DNA of 64,000 bases from Liolophura sinensis (GCF_032854445.1 NC_088301.1:40227187-40291186), one strand, 5' to 3'; shown: positions 1 through 14,648, counted from the first letter of the stretch. Made by a program: numbers and translations. Notes: generated from the letters alone by a model not told the origin.

Positions 1-2706
1 AAATTCAGACTGTGTAGTATTACACTACATATAGAACAGTGACGAAGTGCATAAGTCACTCTGTGGAGATGAACTTATTATGAATGGGTTCTGTTCTCTA
101 TATACTACACAGGATATGTAGTGTATACAGTAATGCGTATGTATGTTATTATTAAGGCATCGTTTTTTTTTTTCGTTTTTTTTTTATAGTGTTAAGCATT
201 ATGAATCACGGTTTAGCGTGAACTAGAGAGGGGACGTGTGAACTCATAGTGATCTGTTGTTCACACAGTGCCATATGGAGGATGGGTACTATTCACCCAG
301 GTTGGGTCTTGATGTTTGGAACAACACACATTATAAACAGAGGCATTATAGCTGTCGCATGTTCTATTTGATCACATGTATGTACTGAACCATGTACGTA
401 CATATATACAATTGTTGTGATAGAGCAGCTTGGTGATTTCTATTATCTTAAGTAGTATGACATTTTGATAAGCATCCATGTTAAAAAAAAAATAACCACA
501 ATGTGTAGCCTAGATAAGATGAACTTTATACGTGTATATACATATAGCTACCGTAGGGCACAGAGCCAAAATGGCTCACCTACGAATATTGTATGGTATT
601 TAAGATGCATATAGTGTCATGAAAAACCCTGATGCTTGGGCCCCTCATCCAGCGAGACATTAACTGTGCATGCTACAAGTGTTTGCCCACGAGATGGAAC
701 AAAGGCCAGTGACCTTTTAGAGTAAGGTCGTCGGTCGAGAGGTTATTATTTCCTTCTGAATCTCACTCATATACATTGTATGCATAGGGTGTATATAGTT
801 TATGTTGGTAACAAACTGAGTAAACAGTCGCAGTGGAAGATGGTTTTAAAAAAAAAACACACACACTCGCACATTTTACAGCCGGGCGCCTTTTGGATCC
901 ACGATACTGACTTTTTCAAGAATGCTTTAGCTGTTGGATTGTTGCAAATCCAAACATTCATTTATGTTTCAAATATTTTAATTTTTGACCAGGAGCCTTG
1001 CAGCAGACGACCATGCATGCATGTACGCAAGGTCATTTCCCACATATTCAGTCACAAACTGTTCAGACCTGCAAAAAACGACTGCCCTATAAGTATTCGA
1101 AAAACATACAGCATGGAGAGAAATTACTACGTGACACTATCTTCATAGTGTTCATTCACGTCTATATACTTCACGCCGTATCAGAGACTGAACCTCAACA
1201 CTGCCACGACAGAATGAGAAGGAATAGACTCTGTCCTGACGTGGTGTCGGTTAGAGGATGGATCTCAACACGGCCCAATTAAGAGTAAGCAAAGTCAAAG
1301 AACATGCGACTGTGGAACGTGCTGAACGTGTACCTATATTTAGACGCAAACAACGGGGCGTTTGGGGCGAGTTTTCCAAAGCGTATTAGATGTACTACTA
1401 TATGACGATTTTCTGCATATGCACTATACCATAGTATGACGTAATTACCTGCTCTTTGTAAAACGAACTTCACGGAACAACGGTATCGTGGTAAATTGAG
1501 GTGGGATACAAGAGAACACATCTCTGACTTGCAGTTGCAAAAAGAGTTTTGAAATATGTATTTGAAATACTTTTCTGTTTTGCGCAAATGACACTGTATA
1601 AAATATCTTTCTTGCAATGAGATTTCAACGCGTAATTAGTTTCGCAGATTTGCGGTACAAAATTGTGTACTGAGTGAAACAGATGCAGTTATTTGAAAAA
1701 CCTCTATAAATGAGCCATAAAAAGCGTAAATGTCAAAACGTGATTGGATCACTGAGCGATACAAAAAAATCCTAAAGCTTTAATCAATTAATATATGTAT
1801 GACCTACGAAATTTCTCTTTTGCTCTTATATCTTTTATGATGACTTTTTTAAACAAAGCGATTTTTTATTCAAACCACCCTATACCTTTCTCTTCCTGCA
1901 GCAATTTACAAATGGGTTCAAACTATTAGCCATTCATGTATATGTATGCACGCATGCAAACATACATACATGAACACAAGATATTGCATATCGTATATCA
2001 AAACATAAATATCACGCCACATATATTTATAAACACCTCTGCAGCTAACGTTCCCACATTCTTCTAGCCCTACGTTGTACACGACTTTACATGAACACAG
2101 GTCGACATGGTGTCTGTTCTTCACGGTCGAACTGTCAAAAACTACTGTCTTTTCTCAGCAAACCCATAGGTCAGTGCCTGAACGGGATACCAAGAATTTA
2201 TGTGCATTTATATCCAGGGTTTTTTTTTTTTTTTTAAAATAAACTGATCCCGCGTTAATATCTACAGCCTAATTATGTTATTTGTGATATAATTTACACA
2301 GGGTTGATTGTCTCGTAACGTGACACTATATGTATTACGAGAGAGCCAGCACAGAATATTCCGCATCATCATCCATCGATTGGCAGCCTAAAGCAGCTAT
2401 CGGGAAACAGAAACGTTGCTATTTCCCGGAATATAAAAATGCATGCTATACTTCCATGTTTTGCTTTGTAAGCTGCACGTGGCTACGGATACAGTGCTGA
2501 CAAGGCAGGAGGAAGTGGAAACCTGTTACATTATCTAATTGCGTGAAAGCTTTTATACGGCAACTTTTCGCGGAATTGCAGGAACTTTATCTTCCGGAGA
2601 TGGTTAAATGTTCTGTATAAAACATGCCCGCATTAGTTTACAATCAAGCTTTATACTCACCCGGAGTTTCTAGAAGAATACAGGCACTTTCAACCTGCAT
2701 CCCTAA
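1..2706. other. No gene recognised
   Basis: AT-rich sequence with short poly-T runs (163-184, 2219-2235). Open frames up to 122 codons show no domain or splice support. At 1870-1883 'caaaccaccctata' resembles a mariner-type terminus but has no partner. Confidence 0.7.
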
Positions 2707-2781
2707 ATATTTATTTATTTACTTACTTATTTTGTTGATTGGTGTTTTGCGTCGTACTCAAGAATATAAGACGGCGGTGAC
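2707..2781 (-). mobile_element. SINE family A fragment, tail end
   Basis: Only the 3' part is present: a long ATTT/ACTT tail, 'gttgattggtgttttgcgtc', 'gtactcaagaatataagacggcgg', then unrelated sequence. No target duplication is visible, so either the insertion was very short or the rest has been lost. Confidence 0.7.
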
Positions 2782-5700
2782 AACTTTATCGATATCTAAT
2801 GTTTTATCTCACGCCAAAATCCATCAACAATCTTTCATTTAAATAAAGCAGAGAAGGGGTCTCACAGAGAAATAGCGTGAGACCTCTTTTAGTCACGATT
2901 AAATAAGTATTTGGAGCAGGTCATTAAGTCAAACTGAACTGCTGAGAACTGAGATGACACTGAATGTGTCTGTCGTAATTATAAACTTAATTCCACCTGC
3001 CCCAATTAAAATTCTGTTCAGTACAAATGCAGGTGTAGATAAGATTTATGCATCTCACTCTCCACAAGGCAGCACTGAGAAATATATTTGATGTACAAAA
3101 CATATACAAGAAGGACTCAGATTAATAGCGGGGTCACTAGGGTAATGACGGCGAAGACAGATAATAGCTAACACAATGGCATTCCAAGATATTTATAGAC
3201 TTAACGCTTGGGTGACCTCGTCAGCTCGTGAACTGTTTTTCGTTGATGAAGGGTTTTGTGGAATTTAGTTAGGTTAAGTCACCCAAGGCTCAATGTGTTT
3301 TTGTTCGTGGTAAATCTAGTGTTAGCGAAAAACTTATCACAAAGATCAGTTTATTGTTTTTTCTTCCAGCAATACCCGTTCAGAATGACGTGCTACAATG
3401 TGCGCCGGGGGCTGAGGGAGGATCTCATCTGTGATTGGCCGACTCGCCCTGCAACCGCATCCTGAGAGGGCTCTTTACGAACGGCCAGTAACACAACATA
3501 CTGTCAGCAATCACAAGGGTACCACTCGACTTTATAAAATAAACATCCCCCATCCACCTATTAAACTGTCTTCTACAATATAATGTATTAAAATTAGCTC
3601 TAGTACTTTTTAAAAGAAATGATTTCATTATGATCCATTTTTTAAATTCGAATTTCTGCATCATAGCCTATCAACTGAACAGGCAAGAAAGTATTTCCCC
3701 GTTTACTGAGAACATTTTTCGTAACACATTTATCATGGGAGTAAACATGAGAATAACATTTAATTAGAATTTTCCCCGGTGTATTGTGTTTCTGTATATT
3801 GTATACATGTGGTGTCATGTTAGTAATCTAATACTTCGGACAAAACTTCAAACGTTTTACACTGTACCAATATAGTGAATGTATTCCACTGTGTCTGCCG
3901 CTGTTAACTCTAATTTCATATACTACGTCAATGGTAAAGACGCTTGGCCGGCCACCCCATTGGCTGGTAAGTGAGAAATTTGAACGAATCACTGAGCTAA
4001 TATTATAGGTATGACGCGATTTGTTTACATTTAAAATGTATTTGGGGATGTGTTGCCAACCTGATTACAGACTCCAGCAATCAGGCTTTATATAAAATAA
4101 ACGTGTTATGGTAAATCATATAGGTTATCCATACAGATGCCATACTTAACGAAAGCAAATAATATTGTTTGTATATTTTTTTTTTTAAAAATTAATTCAC
4201 ATTTTAAAAAAATTTGAGGGGTAGACTTCAGTCAATTAAGAAACAGCCAGTGAAAGGGCCCTTCGTTATAGTTCACATCAAGGATGTTTTGCTAAATAAA
4301 AAGGAGCGTCAGTTAAGATGCACTTTATGTTTATCAGAATGTTGTCCTCTTTTGCTTGAAGCGGTTGGGTGTGCTGCAAATTAGGGCAAACCGACTGCGA
4401 CCTTCAGCATCCTTCATTGGTTGTCTCGACGAAACCCCTTAAGGGTATCATTAACAAGCAATATCCTGACACCAACAGGACCCGGATCAAGCCTCTAATA
4501 TAAGAGGCTACATCATTCTTGATTGAAGAGCAGCTCGAATGCCATATCTGTCCGTAGTAAGAAACAGACATACGTCAACATCTATGTGCAAGGAGAATTA
4601 TTCCTTTTGTACGTATGCCATACTCATTCATTCAGTATCAAAGAGAAATACGACGATAAGATTGTAAAAATGTCCTGTTGGTCTCCGATATAATTACATG
4701 GTTTGAAATTTTTAAAGCATCGGTTCACATCTAACTCAGGTTACTTCAGATTTCCTCTGACTTTTAGCGTTGTTTCAAAGGTTTCATCGGTTTCTTGTGC
4801 TCAAGTAGAAGAGCTCCTCTTAAAATGAAAGAGGCAGGTTTTGGTGCGCAACGTCAGGTGTTTTCGATAAGCTGACTCTTGTGTTTAATTACACTAGTAG
4901 CATGCAACATATCCTTGGTATCGGAATGTTGACAAGTAGGATTTTTGCCCCTTATCTATAACCGTAGTTCAAGTCGTGTAGTACACAAGGAAGGTGTGAA
5001 CTAATGTGAAGATGAGTAAAAAGATTTAACTCCGTGTGGGGTAGATGGACATGTTAGATTAAGGCTGTATATGAATGGGCTGGAAGGGTTACAGGAGTGG
5101 CTGTTTCATGTTTGGTGTGACCAGATATGTAATGCACCCAGTGCCCGGATCAATATACGTTGCAGGGCCGCCCAACACTGAGTTTTTTTCGTGACCCCTC
5201 ACCTTTCTCCCACACTCTCTCAAGGGGATTTGTATTTGCTGACAATCCATCAGCTTGTCGTACAATTAAAATAGTCCAGTCAGGCTGTATTCAAAAATAC
5301 ATAGAAGCTATAAAACCTCCCCACGGTTGACAGAGCATACCGGATTCACCAAAATCACATCCTTGCGTTATAGATGAAAAACATATAACCGGGTCAATTC
5401 TCCAAGCAAATTTATCGTAATTTTTTTTAACTTTCCTGAACACCTCTGTTTTTCAATTGATGTTATGTCTTGAAAACAACCGTATGTCTGTATGCATTTA
5501 GTTCTCTAGGTTGGCATATGTTTGTCCCAAGCTGTAGCTAGCTAATAATATCAGCCCCACGCTTGGTGAGCCACAGCGGTCGAAGAGACGAGCGATTACG
5601 ATGGTTGTTTGCGTCGGAGCTCCAATATGACGTGGGCGGCCGACGATAATAGCCAAATCTGCAGCCGGAGAATGCAAGCACTAAGCCATGTGTGGACTCA

Positions 5701-8700
5701 AGTGGGCCATCTGATGCTGTCAATAAAGCTATGTATACAAACCTAAGATTGTATCATTGTAACATATGGTTCACAACGAATTGATCCTAAAAGCTTGACA
5801 CCAAATGCCGATATACAACATTATGCTTTCTGTCGGACGTATACGCATGCAGACACATTAATGTAGATAGGCATCTCTGCAAAACTTAACTGTACTATCA
5901 GCCACCTTTAAATATTCTACGTTCAATTCGTTTAGTGCCAGATTAGACAAGTTACCTCAATCGTTTTTTTTTGTTTTTATTTTTTTACCGATATCGATTT
6001 AAGTTTGAATTCAAGGCTGGGCGTGGTTCTGATTTAATGAGTCTTGTCAAACTTAAATTGCACAGTGAGTATATATGCAGTCTTGCTTGGAAATATGGAC
6101 AAAGATGCCAGGATCTCTGGCGATACCTGTTTTAGTTGTATCTAAATTCCCCTTAAGTTGGATCTAAGGGCTGTATAAGCATCCATTATTATCACATCAA
6201 CATGGGTTTTTTTTTTAGAAACAGTCGAAGCCAAGCGCCATCGTGCAAATTTTCCAAGGTTTAGGAGTTTGGACGTCATGACTGTAGAATGTCTACTGTC
6301 TTCCCTGAATCATTGATAAATTATATCTCTCTTACATGTTACCAGCTTAATTTACTATTTATGGATTCATTTATTCATTCCTTTGTGAGCTAGTGTTTTA
6401 GGTTATTGTGGTAATGGGCTTGCAATTAAAAAACGTGGAACGCCACACCATTGTATACGAGTGATATAGGAATGTCGGAGCCGATCGACGCTTATGTTTC
6501 AGTTATACAGCTAAGTACAGGTATAGGTCTATGTATGTGCTGCGAGGAAGGTTTTATATCGAGATTAAACCATTAGGTGCCATCCCATATATAAATATGC
6601 ATGTATATACATGTTTTATATAAATGGGCGAAAACCTGGCCAATATCATGTAATCAAAATGTCATGCCAATGATATCAATCCACAAATTAAAGTCAAGGA
6701 TACCTTAACCCTTCGTTAGCAAAATTTCACATTTCGCCTTGCGCAACATAGAAATTATTGATAAAATGGTCATATGCATGTGTATATTCTGAAGCTATAA
6801 AACTGCTGATTTCAAAAATACTGTCACGATTTTCCTCTTAGTGAGGTAGTGGCGAGACAATAGTTTTGGCAAACCAGTTAGGCCTAAAATGCCAAATGAT
6901 TTTACTGTCGCGTTACCAATCAAAATGTAAATAGGTCAACCAACTTATGTAATGTATATTGCTGCATGAAAGGGTATTCTGGCGTTTTGTCTTGGCAGTC
7001 CTGAGAAAAATCTGCATGCTGGATTGTGTTTATATACCCCTCCCCGATATTGAGGTATTTATGATTCGAATTGGTTTTCATCTTTAAGCTAGAGGAAAAA
7101 TAAGAAGATGACCAAACTTCACCATTGAGGGTTTCTATAGTATTCTTAAATCGGTAACGATCCATCAAGTCTGTCAGATGCTCTGCTCACAAACTCTAGT
7201 GTGTTTTTCTGTGCAATTTACGAATGTAACTTCATGTATGTTAGTTTGGTTGTATCACAAACAGTTTTTCACAGCATATGGTGCGGAATGCATGCATTGC
7301 ATTTTGCCAGTGAGCAACAGATTGGATCCACAACATGACTCCTTTTGTTAAGATCATATGCACCAAGCAATAACCGCTGACTACAGTCTGCAGGGGCCGT
7401 GTGGGCCCTATTTGCGGACAGACGAACCATTGGTATATATCGACAGATCACATAGCCACACGGACAGCTGTTGCACGGATTATATGATGAAGTTGTTTAC
7501 CGACAGCGGTTCATGTACACCCCCATGCCAGACCTCCACATCTCCTTCTCCGCTATGCTTGTGGAGGGTGAGTGGAATTCTCACTGATTCCGTCGGTCGT
7601 GCACACGATTCAGTTGTAGTACAATCAGTGTTGCCAGGTCCGCAGATCTAGCCTACCATTCTTACGTAAGACATATGGTACACCGTCTTGTCCCTTGCAC
7701 TGCTTCTTAAGGGGCGTCCATACGTAAAGCCAAAACCACACATATAGCCTTATAGCTTGTGACGTTTATTTAAATACAGTTATGCTGAACACCATTTTAC
7801 TTGGACGCTGGACCCCGTAACATCCATGCTTGTCATCCGCTTTCGATCGTGGCCTTTTTAACCGATTTGCCCTTATATCTTTTTGCAAAACTCTCGGGTA
7901 CATTTACCATAAGCTTTGCTTGAATAGTGCTCATTTATAAAATTATAAATGATTTAAGGTACTGATTATACAACAGACTATGATAACATGAGAATGAGAC
8001 CTATCCTATAAAGTGACCTTGGACTTTGTATAAAACTGTCGTAAATGTCTGCCCTCCTACTCATGGTCGGGGGAGGTAAAGGTAATTTTCTGGTAAATGT
8101 CAGATAGGCTACCTTAGTATGTGGAATATGTCAATCGGTCTTTTGGTCGATACTACATTCGTGCTGGTATACACGGGAAAAGGTTAAGTAAATTCTGGGT
8201 GTCACAGTGACATCAATTTTATAAAGATAATATGCTGTTCTACCGCAAATCCATAACATCGTCCGTGCTTGTAGTTGTACCTCACCTACAGAGTCGACTA
8301 AATGTTTTATGCAAACATAGATACCAGATCTGTGGATACAACAAGTTATAGGTGTATATACGTAAGTTCACTTGTAAGCTCACCACCAATGTTTTACGCA
8401 TTTATCACCGATTTCTTTTTTCAAAAAATCAGAAAGACATAGCTTAAGAGGAGACATAAACTGAGGAACTAAGTCGCAAGTTTTGTGATTTGGAAGCTGC
8501 AAATGATGACATCCTTGCACAGAAGTCTCAAAATGTCCTCCTCCATTGACCTCAAAACAACTTTACTTAGAAAGTCAAGATTTGCTTGTTTGCCACGTCT
8601 TTGTAGACAATAATAATTTTGAACACGTGTATCCTATAAGGAATTTCAGTTGTGGGCAAGAAATATATAGTTTTATAAAGTATGTAGACCCTATGTTTCA

Positions 8701-11700
8701 TTTATGCCATGTGATAACGATTACTGCTCAGCACTACGCCAAACAATGCAGTGTGCACATCGATGTCGTTTCCGAAGCAAGGAAGAAGACAGTAACTGCT
8801 GAATGTTGCTTTCCAGATTGGCTCATATAACATGGGCAGCCGCACAACCGGGTGCATGCATGGAGCGATGCCACACATAGCATTGCGCTGAGTTACCCCG
8901 AGTACAAGCCCTGAGGCATTGCGTTTTTTCGTGAAGACTCTATTGCCTGAAATTTAATATGTCCAACTGCATCTCCGCAAACATGCAAATGCTTGAATAT
9001 GTCGACTGGCGCGTGCCTCCCAGTCACGTGGTGTATTAGGCGATAACACTGAAATAGCTCTACTGCCAAACAGTGCAGGCATACACCAGATAGCGTGGAT
9101 GCCTTGAAGAAGGTCCTATTTCATAAGCATACACTCGCTTCTTGGATTGTTTCCGTTGTTTAACTGTGAATGCGTTTGAAGTCATTTCTTGCAGACGAAC
9201 ACATGACAAAACACATCTTTCTGTCAACGATCCGAAGGAGTTGGAAGGGTGCATCATTCACATAATTCATCAGGATTTTTTGAAATTGCTTTTGAATCTT
9301 GGTATTGTCGGGCTTTCACAATGACTGATATAAACAGCTGATGATTCCCAAAACATGCCGCACATGTGCATACTATCAAAAGCTATACTTGTCAGATTCT
9401 GAATGCAAACTTGCCTGACATTTTCCTTATGTATTTTTATAATGATACAATGCACCTTATATAGGGACTAGCGCCATCTTTAACTAATTTTATATTTAAT
9501 TTGTAAGCTGCATGTTAAATTATGCAACATGCAGGTGGGTGTTGTCTGCGTCAATATATGCAGTACCCATGTTACTATTATGATAAGGCAAGCTAATGAT
9601 TAAGATTCAATCTATGTACTTTTCATATACACATTTTTGTTTTTTTTATGTGTACAAATCTGATTTTTTTTTCAGTCAAACGTTCAACACAAGGCATATT
9701 TCAAAAGCCTACAATGCATAACACTGACTAAGCTATTTATACACAGAAAATCAACTTGGGTCTATTGCAAGCTTTCATTCAACTCTTATTACAAAACTAT
9801 AATCACTTCCCTGAAGAAGGCCACTATTTCTCGATTCCATGAAGTAGGATTTCGATCGATGGAAAAATGCTCAGGCAATATATATATCAACATCCACGGG
9901 AATGTAAACGTTGTCAGTACATCGTTCCTAATCTCATTTCCAATGGCCAGAAAATGCCCAGTTATGCTATACTGACGTATTTTTTTTTAAGTAACTGCAT
10001 AATACACTTGTTCCCCACTCACTGTAATATATTACAGCATGTCATTGTTCACTTCCATCTGTTTTTCTTTTGGTAATACTTACATGTCATTGATGTTCTC
10101 ATTGATTTCACAATAACTGTGTATGCACAGAAATTATAGAGTTCATCCTAACGTCACATTTCGTATCTGTGATAGCTGAAGAAAAGGTATGTGGACTGTG
10201 TTTGTATATGCAATCTATACATAGTTGCACCAAAATTCAATCTGAAGTTGCCTAGGCATGCTTAAATTCAACAGTTTTAATATGCAGACTTAAAAGGCAA
10301 TGCGTAGGGGTGAGTACTCGACCGAAGATCTTTCCAAACTGTAGTTAAAATTTTGTTAGTCACCTTTGTTTGTTTCAAAGTCATTTGCTTTCCATTGCAA
10401 AGCAATGGATTGGACCCGCGTGCACCTTGCAAATTTAAATGTAAATGTACTTCCTCTTTCAGTGGCATAACAATCACGTCGAGGCGTGCTTCACGTAGAT
10501 ATATTTCCAGCTTAAAAAATTCACGAACTTCTCGCCAAAACAAAGATAACTAAACAAAGCCAAAGTAGTGAATCTCTCTCTTCCCGAATAATTATAGTCA
10601 TACCAAAAGCTTCCTACACGCCAATGTTTTAAAATAATAAACTGTCAAATATTACTGTGGGAGATGAGAATTTCTCTTTGGTTCATATATGAGAACATAT
10701 ATGCGTGTTTATACATATGTATTTATGAATAATTTATGTGGTGGTCATATATAATGAATTTCAAATTCAATAACTTATATTTCTCTGTAAACAATTAAAT
10801 GTTGTAGAGAGTGAAAAATCCAATATACTAAATGAATGGGGAACTGTAAATTGCTGTGATTTCCCCGCGACGTGAACATACATCTGCTATATACGCACTT
10901 GGCACGTGTACAAGGATGAAGAGAAAGTCCTGGGTTCTTTTCTGGAGCAGACTATCAAACCATCAAATGGAAATATATAGGATAGGTATACATATGCCAG
11001 TGGCTTAAATAGATTGTTTTAAAAACTATCCCAGTGATCAGACAATAAACTGGACAGATAACGACACCCCTGTACAGTGAGGACCACTGTTTGTAAACAA
11101 CTTGCTGTAAAATGTCGTGCGGGCGGAAAAGGTTCATTACTTTTCTGCATGACTCAAGAGACCGTTCACGTTTCTGCGTTCTAGAAATGTCTCCGGTATA
11201 TCGAGCTTTGCAGCTGTAGGCGTTCTCTTCCTGGCAGTTTTGCGAGTTACAGCGCGTGAACACATTATTTATATTGTATATAATATACAGTTTATACATT
11301 TTTATATGAAATGTATATAGATGAATCTGTATATTTTCAAACATTACCATCGTGCTCCTGCGTGCAGGTATATAAAGGATGTCAAATTACACAAATACAT
11401 TAAGACAGGAGTTATTTTCATATACTACACAAAATAGCGATATTTGTCTGTCATTTAATGCATTTTAACAAGATAGGTGTATGGCAGACCCATCCAAAAT
11501 GTTTGGGATGATTTTTTGAATTATAATACGCTCGATTTATGTCTTTCCCATGCATTCCGCTGAGTATGACAACTCATACAAATATACACCGTTTTAGGCT
11601 GTTGATGTTTATGTGCAAGACATGCACATATATAGCTTGTATACTTCTGAATATGTTATTTTTTTTAATGTTTATATACAGTTTTTGTCAAAACTTTTCG

Positions 11701-12503
11701 AATATTTCTACTGAATCACACATGTACACTTTTTGCTTTTTTGATCATTCCAAATTCAATCTATATGTAGAATAAAAACTGATAAGTCGATTTAAATAAT
11801 TGGCAGAGGTAATGTGACAAAGCTGCATGTCGTGACAGAAAAGTTCGACGAGGGGATTGACATAAATAAGAAACTCCTGAGGCATTTCCCGTTAAACTGC
11901 TGTGTTTTTACAACGCCTATTTAGATTTGACTACATTCAAATTATGTTACACTCGAGTTGTGGCTGATCAGTGACTGTCGATGAGAAGCAGGAAATGTAA
12001 TACGTAAAAAACATTACTGTTAAAGATTTACACGTGTAATGACTACAAGAAAAAACAAAACACGGGTTACCAAATAATAAGCCTTTTGATACATGAATAC
12101 ATTTGATCAGAAATGTATCTAAAGCCAAATATTAGTGGTAATCCAGGTGGATGTACATTGCCTCCAGATGAAGGGATCATTATCGTCAAGGCAGAAACTA
12201 AATCGTGCAAAATCACGCCTTATCAGCCAATCTCCAGTGGCGGAGTAGAGTTCGTTATCTCGTCGAACCCGGAAAGGTCAGTACGGAGAGAGACAGATAA
12301 ACTGTTACTTCATTAGGGAACAGGAGTTTAGTGGACAGTAAGATATCAGACCACAGTTCAACTGCTCAATTCGGCCGCTGCTGAGAAAGATTATTACACA
12401 CATATATGTACGTCATAGACGTTGGCCGGCTATTCCCACAGCCATAGGCCCGCTGGTTCTTAACCCTGCTGACGTAAGCATTTGTGCCGGACGCTTACAA
12501 GTG
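2782..12503. other. No gene recognised
   Basis: Nearly 10 kb of unique-looking AT-rich DNA without a recognised repeat. The best open frames (8546-8830 plus, 94 codons; 10955-11350 minus, 131 codons) have random-looking composition. A small hairpin agcctct/agaggct at 4491-4510 is the only structure noted. Confidence 0.7.
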
Positions 12504-12533
12504 TTTATTTATTTAGTCATTTGTTTAGTGATG

Positions 12534-12857
12534 TTATACGAATTGATATAATCGCTGTAAACACTCCATCACGGAAGAACAGTCACAATCGGTCAGGGAA
12601 TTTCCCTCTGCTTTCGGCTTCTTAACACAGCCAGTACGCGTACAACCCGGACCTCTTCTCTTTTCTTTTCTGATAATCCTGTCGCGGAAACACCTCCAGT
12701 TTTGGTGACAATCACTACACAGTGGACCAATGAGCTGGGCATGCTCCTCTGACAAATTGTAACATAAACACTGCTTGTAAATAAAAGAGCTGTTAACGTC
12801 CGGGTTGTCAACTGCGTATCCGTTATACTTAAAATACCAAACTATGTCACAGCACAT
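12534..12857 (-). CDS. Cysteine-rich open frame, possible terminal exon, unrecognised
   Basis: The minus-strand frame of 107 codons holds 12 cysteines (about 11 percent), arranged as CC, CxC, CxxC, C, C(4)C, CxC and C, e.g. YKQCLCYNLSEEH, GPLCSDCHQNWRCF and TDCDCSSVMEC, with a basic run RKEKRR in the middle. The stop is at 12534-12536. Two overlapping AATAAA signals follow at once on the same strand (complement of 12504-12513), which suits a last exon with a very short 3' UTR. Local GC is higher than in the flanks. An upstream stop in frame lies near 12893, and several AG sites could act as acceptor. No signal peptide is visible in this exon. Spacing suggests a disulfide-rich extracellular or zinc-binding segment, but I cannot assign a family. 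A second frame is open over part of the same region, so chance remains possible. Confidence 0.3.
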   Translation of the reverse strand: MCCDIVWYFKYNGYAVDNPDVNSSFIYKQCLCYNLSEEHAQLIGPLCSDCHQNWRCFRDRIIRKEKRRGPGCTRTGCVKKPKAEGNSLTDCDCSSVMECLQRLYQFV

Positions 12858-14424
12858 GCGCAGATACGAGCGGCGATAGGAAATTCTTCATGATGGTACA
12901 CTGTTTATCCTACGTCTTAGCAAAGGGACTACTTTCACCTAAAAATAACCGCCTGGCTTCTATTTTCGAAATGAACGAACGGTATCTTGTTTTCAGTAAA
13001 GGGCTTAGCGCCCAAACTTAGTTTGTTCTCCCAGGTAGACTGGGATGGACGGCTAACTTTACAAACCGACACCACCCTTAATTACTTTGGTGATGAAAAA
13101 TTCTCCGCCGCCTCAAAATAGATCGGGTACCTATATTTAGCCAATACCAACGTCTTTAATTAGATTGTTCTTAGTAACATATATACTGTAGATCTAAATA
13201 ATGCTGATCAACTTGATATGTATTTTTTTACTCACCCGAAAATTGATATACTTGATGCACCTGTTAATAGTTTTGATCGTAGTGGCAGTTATCTTGTATC
13301 TGTTACTCAGATCGAAGGCATCCACGACTTAAATGAATGTTACACCCTGTTCTTCCGAGTTATTAATAAACCAGACAATTAAGGTATGTTTAATCTAATA
13401 CTGGATTAACATCACGATAATATGATGATTTTTGGCGTTACTGAAAGCTGTCTTTGGAACAACGGGATCTATATATATTTATATATGTCTATATGTGTAC
13501 GTATTCATTTTTAATGTACTCGTCTCTATATGGTTCACATAACAGTGCGGCTATGTTATTGGCTTTCTTTTTAAACTTTCATCTGTATTTTTATCGGTAT
13601 ATGCCTTGATCTTAAACCGCGCAGTCAGCCATATGGTTATATACAAATAAAACGATATATGATAAAATGCTTTATCTTTGATCAAATGATGTCAACATAT
13701 ATGCATATTTTAGCTTGTATATACACGCTGGTATTTCCACTTGTAATCTTTTGTGGCCCCCATGCAGTGCTTTCTCATTGCGCAATTACCCGCTTACATT
13801 GTTCTAAACACGCACGTTTTGAATACCTTCTCATATAAATGACATTCAAAATCCTGTTCGCCTTCTGTGGGACAGTGTCGCAGCATGACATCCCCAAAGA
13901 TCTAACTTACCTTGCCTTTATCTAGAAATAAGATTAGGCTATCATTTTCATATTTCCTAAATGATAATTTAAAAGGAAAAATGAGAAATGAACTGCCTGG
14001 AGATGACATTTGAACGTGACCGACTTTCTCTGCCCAAAGGGATGCCGATTGACGTCAACAGACAACCGCAGCTCCATGCATCAGGGGATTTATTTGAGTG
14101 ATGGCCGCGCCGCGGATTGTCCACCAGACCAGACTCATCTGCTTGTCGTCTTACTCCATTACGGAACACGTCCAGCAGCCCATATTACGAAGAACAGCTG
14201 ACAGTTTAGCCGACTTAAGCAGCTGGTGTCCCCGGAGTTGCATCGCATTTCGAGACAACGTGAACCGCATGTATGCGTGTCTTTGTGCATATGGTAGCAA
14301 GCTATCTCTTTCGCTTATATAGGCATATATAATATGTTTACAATAATACAATCAGTGCATAAGTATATAGGCCTATTCCTACCAAACACCTAGTATGCAT
14401 GTATACATAATCTCTATCGGGTAA
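12858..14424. other. No gene recognised
   Basis: AT-rich; overlapping open frames at 13969-14351 on both strands lie in a GC-richer patch (about 14000-14290) with no recognisable product. Confidence 0.65.
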
Positions 14425-14436
14425 CCATGTGCCTAT

Positions 14437-14636
14437 TATATTTATTTATTTGATTGGTGTTTTACGCCGTACTCAAGAATATGAGTGGAATACGGCGGTC
14501 AGCATTATGGTGGGTGGAAACCGGGCAGAGCCTGGGGGAAACCCACGACCGGAGAGGAAGCCAGCATGAACTGGACTTGAACTCCTGGTTCATTACGGTG
14601 CGCTAGCGCGCTAACCAACTGAGCCACGGAGGCCCC
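14437..14636 (-). mobile_element. tRNA-derived SINE, family A, with tRNA head and 12-bp TSD
   Basis: On the minus strand this copy begins with a tRNA-like pol III head. The A box is at the complement of 14611-14626 (TGGCTCAGTTGGTTAG) and the B box at the complement of 14573-14585 (GGAGTTCAAGTCC). The shared body follows (cgtgggtttcccccaggctc, then ccaccataatgctgacc), and it ends in a tail of AAAT repeats (14440-14451). It is flanked by a perfect 12-bp target-site duplication, ccatgtgcctat, at 14425-14436 and 14637-14648, the mark of target-primed reverse transcription. Compared with other copies it lacks an internal segment of roughly 35 bases beside the 'ccggtcgtggg' junction. SINEs encode no protein and use a partner LINE's reverse transcriptase. 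Confidence 0.92.
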
Positions 14637-14648
14637 CCATGTGCCTAT

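Noticed and set aside
1279-1617. 112-codon minus-strand frame
   Set aside because: No motif, no splice or poly(A) support and composition typical of random AT-rich frames.
1868-1883. 'caaaccaccctata' resembling one end of a mariner-type transposon
   Set aside because: No matching opposite terminus and no transposase similarity in the adjacent 600 bases.
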